A DNA stretch of 64,000 bases from Trema orientale (taxonomy: Eukaryota > Streptophyta > Magnoliopsida > Rosales > Cannabaceae): positions 128,832 through 192,831 of the forward strand of contig JXTC01000349.1 of the NCBI GenBank assembly GCA_002914845.1, in the 5' to 3' direction. Below the pieces are notes generated by a model that made no database searches, had not been told where the DNA came from, and was given only the letters and a program-made list of their open reading frames with translations. The position numbers and the translations under genes were made by a program. Numbering within the stretch: the first letter of the stretch is position 1; every line of letters begins with the position of its first letter. Of the stretch, positions 49,532-58,825 are shown one piece after another.

Positions 49532-50246
49532 ATCATATAACCCTAAAGCAGAGAGAAAGTAAAAAAATGTGATAGCTTCTTTGATTAGTATTCTATTTTT
49601 AAAATTTTTAGAAAATTCCTAATTTAACTCTTATTTTTTCATGACATGATTGGTCCTATTATTATTTTTTCATGTTATGATTGATTGTAATATATACATA
49701 TATTATATAATATTGTATTTAATTTAATATTAATGATACCTTATATTAAATTTAGTTCATCGAATAAATAGTTGTGTTACATTTGTCTCATCAAAATAAA
49801 TGTAGAGATGAATAGATTATTTAATATTTTATATAATATTATATTTAATTTAATATTAATGATAGTTTATATTAAATTTAGTTCATCGAACAAATAGTTG
49901 TGTTACATTCGTCTAATTAAAATAAATGTAAAGATAAATACATTCTTTAATATTATAATACATTTAAACTAGCTATAAATACCTACTACTACCCAATTCA
50001 TATCCCACCTTATTAGTTGTACTACATCCCTCTAATCAAAATAAATGTAAAGATAAATGCGTTCTTTAATATTATAATACATTGAAACTAACTATAAATA
50101 CCTACTGCTACTTAACTCCTACTCCGTTCCATTAGGGGTAATAGGTTTTCACATTTGTCCTTAGTGTGACTCGGACTTAGGACCGAGATCCCAAATAATG
50201 AGTGCTCTTACCATTTGAGCTAACCCACTTCGTCGAGAACGACTAG
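49532..50246 (+). mobile_element. Helitron-like copy 4 with an altered 3' end
   Basis: The interior (GATAGCTTCTTTGATTAGTA, CATGACATGATTGGTCCTA, TTTAGTTCATCGAA.AAATAG) is that of the Helitron family. It ends AACGACTAGT at 50238-50247, the same last bases as copy 2, but the GCGCAAAGCGC hairpin is absent and a tRNA-like segment lies in its place. The left end, near TCATATAACCCTAAAGCAGA, lacks the (TA)n start, so 49532 is approximate. A block of about 90 bp (AATAAATGTAAAGATAAAT.CRTTCTTTAAT) is repeated in tandem at about 49920 and 50040. Confidence 0.6.
50130..50232 (-). repeat. tRNA-derived SINE head
   Basis: On the minus strand: GTGGGTTAGCTCAAATGGTA then AGAGC, a good pol III A box with a D-arm stem GCTC/GAGC, followed 30 bases later by CTCGGTCCTAAGTCCGAG, a B-box position with an intact CTCGG/CCGAG stem but a mutated loop (the usual GTTCGAATCC core is lost). 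No acceptor stem pairs, so it is a SINE or a tRNA relic and not a working tRNA. It lies just inside the 3' end of Helitron copy 4. Confidence 0.5.
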
Positions 50247-50727
50247 TTATCCAATAATTCTCGGCTTAAACTTGTTGAGACTAGTGGTACTTATTGGGAT
50301 ATATGATCCTCACATTGATTGTCATCTATAATGAAATTTACGAAAAAGCAAATTAAGTTGGTCAATCTCTGCCGACAGCCAATGGAAATCAAGGTATTTT
50401 TTATTTTATTTTTTCTGATTGGATGTGAGAGTGAGACAAACCAATAATAGTATTATTATATGTCGCTATAGCATTAATTTGGTCATGATGTTATGGCAGG
50501 CACGCAGCTGGTGAACGACGTCCATGCATGATGTCAACGGCTTGGAGCACCGGTAGGGTCCTCCAACTACCAATATTAATCACATTAACCCCCGTTATGA
50601 TCACTGCTTAATCTTTTTTTACATCATTTCAATTTCACCTACCGGCCTGTTAGATCTGGTGGTAATAATTGTCATCTATATTTGTATCCATTGTTGACTT
50701 TTCAACTCCATGTTTAGTATATATATA

Positions 50728-50889
50728 TACAATAGGGGCGTCCTACGTAGGGTCCTGTCTATTCACCGTTGGATGAGAATCTGTATATAAATAGATTCTC
50801 TACAGATTCCCGTTATTCCCCACAGATTCTCATCCAACGATAATTAAGGCATGACCTTACGTAAGGACGCCCCTACCGTAGCCATCCCC
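50728..50889 (+). mobile_element. MITE family A, copy 4 (162 bp)
   Basis: Starts at TACAATAGGGGCGTCC, missing the first nine or so bases (GGGCGCGTC), and ends CCGTAGCCATCCCC. It is embedded in ATATATATA on both sides, which could be the target duplication but cannot be told from simple repeat. It shares the diagnostic ATAATTAAGGCATGACC with copy 5. Confidence 0.85.
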
Positions 50890-51001
50890 ATATATATATT
50901 GTTTTATATATTGTTTTCAGTATTTTTTTTATCAAGCTAACGTACTTAAAATTAATTATATACATCTTTTAAAAGTTAGAAAAAAAAGAATATTAAATAA
51001 A

Positions 51002-51172
51002 GGGCGCGTCTACAGTAGGGGCGCCCCTACGTAGGGCCCTGTCTATTCACCGTTGGATGGGAATCTGTATATAAATAGATTATCCACAGATTCCCGTTAT
51101 TCCCTACAGATTCCCATCCAACGATAATTAAGGCATGACCCTACGTAGGACGCTCCTACCGTAGCCATTTCC
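51002..51172 (+). mobile_element. MITE family A, copy 5 (171 bp)
   Basis: GGGCGCGTCTACAGTAGGGG to ...CCGTAGCCATTTCC, flanked by TTAAATAA(A) at 50993-51001 and TTAAATAA(T) at 51173-51181, a 9-bp target duplication with one mismatch. It lies 112 bp from copy 4, in the same orientation and of the same subfamily. Confidence 0.92.
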
Positions 51173-52837
51173 TTAAATAATATATATATATTTTTTCTAA
51201 AGTATAATAATCATTGGATCAATGATCTAATGACTAAAAATAATACATATTAATAGATAAAAAAATATAAATACCTACCAAACTGGTGCCCTATATGTTT
51301 ATATAAAACTTTATTGGACTTTTTTCTGTTTTAATCCTCTAATCAATTTTCGCTTCGGATAAACTAACTTGAGTCTTGTTTGGAATCTAGATTTATAAGC
51401 ATAAAGGAAACTTTTTGTGAAGATTATATTTTGGACGACTTTATTACCACCACTTTATATACTTTTTCCTCCAAATCCATAAATAGACTTCTCTTTATAA
51501 CTGAAAATTAATCATTTTCTTAATATTACTCCTTTCAAATATTTCTCATTCAAAATCAAATTGGTCAACACTCAGAGTGAAAATATGGAATAATTTTTTT
51601 CCCATTTATTAGTCTTGCATTTCTTTGTCGTCTTCTTTAACTTCCTACTTTCTTGACAAAAATTCAGTTTGTAAATGAAGATATTTCGATATTCTTTTTT
51701 GTTATAGAAATAGAGGGAACAACATTTGGGATTCGAAATTAATATCAATCATTTTTCATTTTTTTAAAAATTATCTTTCTTTTTACCCGAAACTTCTTTT
51801 TTTTTTTTTTTTTAATTCGGTCAACTATTTCTCCTAAAAGGGTTAGAGTTTCTTTAATTTATGGAGAGAGAGATCTTTTAGAGTTATCTTTGTCTAGTTT
51901 TCAGAGGGAGATTCGTCAAAATCGTTGGAATTTAGGTTTCATAATATATTCAAATATGACCATAAAAACTTAATTTAACCAAAAATATTATGATTGTTCA
52001 AGTCATTTAGATGATTTATGATAAATTTGTGTTAAATATAACACAAAAGAATAGCATTAGTATGTGTTAAAATTTACAATATTGCTATAATAATATGTTA
52101 TAGTTTATAATTTTGTCATTTGTATCTGTTAGAATTTACAATATTATCATTATAACAAATATTAAATTTTATAATTTGTCATATTCAAGCTTCTCATTCA
52201 CTATTTTGTTACTCACATATTTTTTTATAAAAAAAACAAAGAAAATTGAAGAGTCACAAGGGAGTGGAAAGCGTGAAAATTTATTCACATTTCATAGGTG
52301 ATCACTTGAATTTTTACAATTAGTAATAAGAGTTCATAGTAGAAAAAATATGTTCTATAAATAAACTTATTATTTAAATACAAAATAGTATTATTTTTAG
52401 CATGCATGTATTGGAGCAAAATTCAAAATATGTACCAAATTTAATGTATCATGCTAAATTTAGATTTAGCACACATTTTTATACGAAAGTATTGGAGACA
52501 AGTCTAATTAGTAAATAAGGGTGGAAGAGTTGCCACAGTTCCAATTTTCTTCTTTGGATTCTAACGGAAAAATGAAATGAATCTTCAAGAAAAGTGGCAG
52601 CTAAAATTTAGAATTTTTATAAACTGATTGGGAAAAAAATACAAAATAAAATGTTATGAAATTATAGGAAAAAGGAAATACTTTCTATTTTTTCATATTT
52701 TTTTAAGGGAAAATCCAGGTTCCAAAGCATAGAATCAGATTTTGGTTTTGGATAGACCTTCAGCTTTGGGTTTTTTTTTTCCCCAACCTTTCTGCTGTTT
52801 TCTATATCTAAAATCAGTACAGCACGGAATGTTAAAT
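51173..52837. other. AT-rich intergenic sequence
   Basis: No gene is seen. Another ATTGGATCAATGATCTAATG plus ACTGGTGCCCTATATG pair (51212-51296) belongs to the GTTGGATCAT motif family. Confidence 0.45.
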
Positions 52838-52996
52838 ACTCTCTTTTACACTATCCAGTCTCACAGTTTGATACGTGGATTCTACTATCTAGTTAAATAT
52901 TTTAATAATACAATAAACTATAATGAAATACATGTATCAACAGTGAGACTGAGAGAGTGAAACAAACAGTGAGATTGAGAGAGTGGAAAAGAGAGT
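52838..52996. mobile_element. Small inverted-repeat element (159 bp)
   Basis: ACTCTCTTTTACACTATCCA and GTCTCACAGTTTGATACGTG at the left pair with CATGTATCAACAGTGAGACT and TGGAAAAGAGAGT at the right. The right arm carries a short direct duplication (CAGTGAGACTGAGAGAGTG / CAGTGAGATTGAGAGAGTG). A decayed relative may be at 47093. Confidence 0.65.
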
Positions 52997-53350
52997 CCTA
53001 CTAACATTCCTCAGAACACTTATACCAGCATTGAATAAGAGAAGTACGGCTGGCTGGAAAGAACTTCATTGACCATATAATTTTGTAATCTACACAGAAT
53101 GATCAAAGGAAGAGGAAGAGGAAGAAGACATTTCAAAGGTAAAGAAAGTGAAGCTAATATGATAAAGAACCAAAAAACAAAAAAAGAATACAACTCCTGT
53201 AAAAATCAAATCCAATTAATTCTAATTGGCATCAATAAAATCAAACTAGATTGAAAAAAATAGTACTACATGCTTTTATAGAACTCGAATTCTCAAAACC
53301 CTGTCACCCTCTCGTGACAGTAGTACTTTTCTTCATGACAAATGCTGGTT

Positions 53351-56125
53351 TTACAGAGGCCTAGTCCTACGACCACTAGCTCTACCGCAAAGAAGAGCAT
53401 TCTTTGGGATTGGATACTCATCTCGCCATGAATTTGCAGGTGAGTACACCCGAAGATAGAATTGTTGGCCCAAGTACTGCCTAACCCAGTTCTCAGACCT
53501 TATGTTCCACATTCCAACGTTGTCCAAAGGCACGTAAACTGCAGTCCATGACTTGGGATAAACCTATTTTCATAAATTTTTTAAAAAAAATCATAAAAGG
53601 TTTTTGATCTTAAGAAAAGGAAAGAAAAAAATGTAAACTATATATGGAAACTAGCTAATCAGGGAGATTAATTATATCTTAATTAATATTGTACCTGAAC
53701 AGTGCAACGAGAAATTGTGTCCCTCAAATTGTAATTTAGTCTGCTCTCTGGTGTCCATTGTCCTCCATCCATCCTGCCCATCTCGAGAAATTCGATGGTT
53801 TAGAACTATAAAGAGGAGCTGTTGGAAACGATTGTGAGAAAATAGAACTTAGAGACATGAACCTTACCCTACTACAAAGAAGTTGTAGCCATCAATATGC
53901 CATGACTGGACAGTCTCTTCTTCATTCTCAAACACAATCTCAACATAGGCTCTGAAATCAGCGGCCATGACAGAAGTCTGGAGATACGCGCCGCCGCCAG
54001 TGGGGTTGGCCGGGATGCTTCCGAGGGAAAACACCCCAGAGATATTGAAGTAGTCAGCAACTTTTAGTGGCGTGTCCGCTGGTATAAACGACACACTGTT
54101 GACAGCATATCTTTGCTTGCCATTGATTACGGGAGCGGAATTCGCAAGCCTAATCGTGCGTGTTGTATTGATCAATCCGTAATGGTAAGAGCCTTGCGGA
54201 TTAGGCCTTGGTCCGCTAGCTGTCAAATTCCGCCTGGTATGAACAAAACGAGTCAAAAAGATAAAGCAGCAAAAAAAAAAAAAATCAAAGTGTCACAGAG
54301 AGTTCTGAATTGCGGTTCTTATCATTACGGATCAGTAAACATGTCTGTAAGAGTTTGACTAAGGTAATTAGTACCTGAGTGATCGAGCTTGCTCAAGGGA
54401 CCAATCAATCTGAGTAGTTGGGCCACCAGGGAGAGAACCAGAAACGCTTGCTGCAGAGTTACTGTAGTGAAGAATGGAGGTGGCCGTGAGAATTTGAGAG
54501 GTGAAACGCGTCGAAACCACAATGTAGTAGTCCTGAGGTGGCTGATCAGCAGTGACCAACACAGAATAGGATTGCCCCAGATGAATGTCGAGAGAATCGT
54601 AAGTGTTCTGGAGCGTGTGAACGCCTTCTACCTCAACCAGCAACATTTTGTGGCCCTGGATTCTGAAGTTAATGGAAGTTGTAAGCCCCACATTGGATAT
54701 CCGGAATCTGTAGGTCTTTCCTGTTAAGCAAGTTTTAGCATAAGAAAATAAATTACCATCAATACCATGACTTTCTAGATACCAAAGTTGAGCGTTTTTT
54801 AATAGTGATATGTCACATATTTACCTTGATCAACTGTGAAGGTGTTTCCATTTGATCCACGACCATTGATAAGAAGTCCATCAGGGAAGGGAAGATCATT
54901 CCCACCATCCAAAATAGCTTTTAAATCCTGTAAAAGTCGACATGTTGCATTTTACATATCTCATTATTTTGATGTGTATCAAACTTGACACTTTCTATAA
55001 GCAAATGCACTTACGGTGTGGTTTTGCTTGAACCAGTCACCAGCTAGTATGGTGAAATCGTTAGCCGGAGGAGGGAAAGGCACGGGAATCACGGAGCGGC
55101 TCAGAATTCTGATGCCGCCGAAGCCTCCAGCGGCCTTGTGGAAGGCTAGAGAAGGGAAATAGAAGTAGCTGCCGATCTGGTCCTTGACTTGTAGAATGTA
55201 AGTGAAATTCTGTCCTGGTGGAATGGGGCAGTTTGTGCCGTACATCCCATCTTGCCATGAGTTCCTTCTCTGCTGTACACCATTCCTACATAATAAGATT
55301 TTCAAAGCTTATACACCACTTGAAAAGTTTCATTACCAAGCCAAGAACAATATTAAATTCCGAGACAAAAGAGGATCTTTTTGGCCTATTGCAGACTACC
55401 CAATTGAGAATTCAACAAGAGAAGATAGTCTGTCCTGCTTTTAAGCTAAAATTTTGGAACAGAGGACCATAAAAAAGTTTATGGACATCAAGGACCCTCC
55501 TTTCAATTTGTGTATTTTGCTTTTCAAAGCATACTAAATTAGTAATTACAGTTGCCCACCAAAATTGTCTCTTCTTATTCCATAACAGTAAGTGTAACCA
55601 TCAAAGAGCACAATAAGTTCAGCACTTTCTGGTAATAAATATATAAGATCTGATTAGTAAGTTTCAATGTTGTGGTCCACAAGGGTTGGAAGAAAAATGG
55701 CCCATTACCCAATCAAAACAACTCAATAGTGAAATCGAAGTAAGAACAAGAATGGTACTAAAAAAGAAGTACAGAAACACTAACCAGGAGATGAGAAAAG
55801 GTTCATCCAAGCCGTTGAAGACACTGATAATCAAGTTGTCATTGGTCACCGAATCGATCAGAGGACCTGGAAATTGCCCATTTATCAAGATCCCCTGCAT
55901 TTCAGTTAAACACTCAAAATTATTTTCTTAACCATAAAACCACAAATAAAAGTAAAATAATAATAACAAACAAAAAAAACTAGGTACCCTTTGTTTTACT
56001 CCAAGAGGATAGATATCACCATAAGTGACATTCCAGTCATAGAACCTATACGGGCTTTCTCCACTGGTGCAGCTCAGAAGTAAGGCCAAGAATAGTAGAG
56101 AACAAAAACTCCTGTACTCACACAT
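53351..56125 (-). CDS. SKU5-similar multicopper-oxidase-like protein
   Basis: Eight coding exons (minus): 56125-55988, 55894-55785, 55285-55015, 54927-54825, 54720-54375, 54233-53868, 53773-53695, 53563-53351; all phases agree, 541 aa. It starts MCEYRSFCSLLFLALLLSCT, a signal peptide cleaved near CTSGES. Three cupredoxin domains follow: N-terminal (YDWNVTYGDIYPLGVKQR; INGQFPGPLI; SWQDGMYGTNCPIPPGQNFT; VKDQIGSYFYFPS), middle (GKTYRFRISNVGLTTSINFR; LLVEVEGVHT) and C-terminal (RPNPQGSYHYG; SWHIDGYNFFVVG; PLDNVGMWNIRSENW; YLGQQFYLRVYSP). The HCH copper triad of true oxidases is missing: the position reads HIDGYNFF. This is the rule in SKU5/SKS proteins, which are apoplastic and linked to directional growth and wall expansion. 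It ends GRRTRPL without a hydrophobic tail, so unlike SKU5 it should not be GPI-anchored. Several N-glycosylation sites (NVT, NFT, NHT, NLT, NTT, NIS). Confidence 0.94.
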
Positions 56126-57068
56126 TTCTCTCTCTCACTCACTCTATCTCCAACCCAGTTTCTTGGGATTTTTTTTGAAACTAATAGTGAATATAATGAA
56201 ACCGAAAGAAATGGTAAAGAGGATAACCTTCCTGTAAAGAAAGCAACTCTGTAAAGCTCTTTATCTCTTTATTCTTCTCTTATGACCATATACCTTGAAA
56301 TAAGCTTTTATTTGCCTTCTTAAGTGGGACAGATCAGTGAAGAGTGAAAGACGAATGAGAGAGAAGAAAATAATGAAAAGATAAAAGAAGAGAGAGATAG
56401 AGAGGGGGGGGAAGATTCTGAGAAAGGCAAGTGCTGGATCTCCTTTGTTTTTCTTCTTTGATGGGATTTAATACAAAGAGTGTGTGAGCTGTACTCGTTT
56501 GGTTGTAGCAGAATCTAGGCAAAGGCTCTCTCACTCACTTCGTATGTCCCCTCATTCTCTCACCGCGTTTCTTGAATGGAGTGACGATAGTTGGCCAATT
56601 TTCTATATTTGTTTACAGATTTAGTTATGGTGTATAGATAATAGTAATACTTATTTTTTAAAAAAAAAACATTTTTTCCGTCAAATTTACATATTATTTG
56701 ATGATAATATAACGCAAGAGAGAGTGTGTAAAAAGTGATGGGGTTATGTGTTAGTTACTTCTGTAAATTTTTGATCCAACAATTAGTTTCGAAGGTTGCT
56801 TTTTAGATCGTTATAAGTAATATAACGTAACGCAATTTTAGCAAAACACTAGTTGTAGTTGAATTGAAATTCTTTCATAATTAAAATCACGAGATGTAAA
56901 ATTAATCTCGACCGACCGTATAAGCGTTTGACGCGTTAGATGCCATAGATCTGCAACTCTTTACGTATTAGAGTGAGACTTATAGTAAAGCTTAACCAAT
57001 ACCAATCGGGGGTTGTCCTTTATGAGTTAACTTCAGTCAAAATTTGTGATGCGTCTTATGAATTAATT
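56126..57068. other. Upstream region of the SKU5-similar gene
   Basis: CT-rich leader-like sequence lies just above the ATG (minus strand; GAGAGAG tracts at about 56360-56410). No TATA box was chosen with confidence. Above about 56600 it is AT-rich intergenic sequence without visible genes. Confidence 0.4.
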
Positions 57069-57720
57069 AAGGCTATGTTTGGTAGAGAAGAAAGAAAGTA
57101 GGAAGGAAAGAAAAATTAGGAGGAAAAGAAAATGTGTAGGATGGAAAGGAAAGTGTCTTTCCTCAATTGTTGTTTGGTACGTAGGAAGGAAAGAAAATTA
57201 GTATATTTTAAAAGGGCGCGTCTACAGTAGGGGAGTCCCTGCGTAAGGCCCTGTCTATACACCGTTTGATGGGAATCTGTGTGTAAACAGATTCCCCACA
57301 GATTCCCGTTATTCCCCACAGATTCTCATCAAACGGTGTATAAAGGGTGACCCTATGTAGGAGTGCCCCTACTGTAGCCCTCTCCATTTTAAAATGATTA
57401 TTTTGCCATTTTTATTAAAATTTTAAAAGTAGTATACAAGGTTAATTTTATAAATTTACTTTAAAGCATTTATAAAAAAACTTTTCATCTCCCTTTTCTC
57501 TCTATTTTTGGGAAAAAACTTTTCATCTCCCTTTTCTCTCTATTTTTGGGAGGAAAATATTAGAGTGGGTCCCACCATATTTTTCCCTCCCCTTTTCTCT
57601 TCCATTTTCTCGTTCCTTCCCTTTTCCCTCTTACCAAACAACCCAAATTTTTTTTTTCCTCCACTTTTCCCTCAACTTTTCCTTCCTCTCCCTTTTCCTT
57701 CCTACCAAACATAGCCTAAA
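57069..57720. mobile_element. Harbinger/Tourist-like MITE with a family A MITE inside
   Basis: The left end GGCTATGTTTGGTAGAGAAG and the right end CTTCCTACCAAACATAGCC are inverted repeats; TAA lies directly outside both ends (57068-57070 region and 57717-57719), the 3-bp TWA duplication of PIF/Harbinger elements, and GGCTATGTTTGGT resembles Tourist termini. The arms are purine-rich (GGAAGGAAAG) against pyrimidine-rich (CTTTTCCTTCC). Copy 6 of family A interrupts the left half, so this element is older. Confidence 0.65.
57214..57385 (+). mobile_element. MITE family A, copy 6 (172 bp)
   Basis: GGGCGCGTCTACAGTAGGGG to ...CTACTGTAGCCCTCTCC with a perfect 9-bp target duplication ATTTTAAAA (57205-57213 and 57386-57394). 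This is the best-preserved copy for defining both ends. It is nested within the Harbinger-like MITE. Confidence 0.94.
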
Positions 57721-58442
57721 AGTGTTGGTATTATTTTCTTCCTTTTGCTGTTAACAAAAAGAAAAAAATAGAAACAGCTTCCTTAACTTGGTTAGGTTGG
57801 AGTTTCAATTTAAGTAAAAGCCATCTATTGACCAACTTGGCAATAAATATTGGAAGTAAATTCAAATAACAGTAAAACTTTACTACCATATTTATTAAGA
57901 TATTTGAAATTTGACTACATTTGTCAGGATCAGTACAATACTATAGATTATCAAGAAAATTGTCTGTAATGGACAGACTATTATATATTAGTGACTCAGT
58001 ACTTTGTTTGATTTGATATATTGAATTCAGAGCTCCACAAAAATAAAAATATGGTTTCATCTGCATCGTTATTGGGTAACTAATCTCACTTACTAGGTAG
58101 ACTGATGTTCCAAACCGGATAACAAAGTCATCTTAATACATTTCATATATTACATATTTTCTGTCCGATACAAATTTAATCCCCACATGCACTTTTCTTT
58201 ACCCTTGATCGCTTTTATAGTTTAAAATATACACCACCGACATTGTTAGATCTATAATACTTTTTTTTTATACCCTTTTGAAACTATTTATTAGTCAGAT
58301 TGTATATTTTCCTATAGTACTCCCGAGTCTAAATCAGATCCCACTTGACTAGATTAGTAGTAGACGACTTAAAAATTATCAAAATGATGTAGTTTTGAAC
58401 TTCTAGCAATGGTTTTGATGAAAATGTGCCACAAATTAATAT
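57721..58442. other. AT-rich intergenic sequence
   Basis: No gene or bounded repeat is seen. Confidence 0.45.
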
Positions 58443-58807
58443 GGATAACTGCAAAAAAATACTCTAAAGTTTGTGTATTCTGTAATTTAAACTTTGAAGT
58501 TTAGATTCTACAAAATAATATGCTGAGATTAAGAATTTTTGAAAATTAATACCCTGAGTTGACTTTTTGAATAATTTTAACTGATAAAATACAATAAAAT
58601 TCTCAAAATTAAAAAGAATAATAAGGATTAATATAGTTTTAATGTAGGATATTATTATTTTTTCGTTGCTAAAATTGGTCAAAAAGTCTTTCCAGTGTAT
58701 TAATTTTCAGAAATTCTTAATCTCAGGGTATTATTTTGTAGAGTCTAAACTTCAGAGTTTAAATTATAGAATACTCAAACTTGCGGGTATTTTTTTGCAG
58801 TTCACCC
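58443..58807. mobile_element. MITE family B, copy 3
   Basis: GGATAACTGCAAAAAAATAC to ...TTTTTGCAGTTCACCC, about 365 bp, flanked by AAATTAATAT at 58433-58442 and 58809-58818 (a 9- or 10-bp direct repeat depending on where the end is set). Internal mirrored blocks as in copy 1. Confidence 0.85.
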
Positions 58808-58825
58808 TAAATTAATATAACCCAC

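Noticed and set aside
50150-50232. A tRNA gene on the minus strand
   Set aside because: A-box and D-arm look good, but the T-loop is mutated and no acceptor stem pairs; it fits a SINE head or relic better.
58464-58682. Minus-strand frame of 72 codons
   Set aside because: It lies wholly within the family B MITE at 58443-58807 and has AT-rich low-complexity composition.
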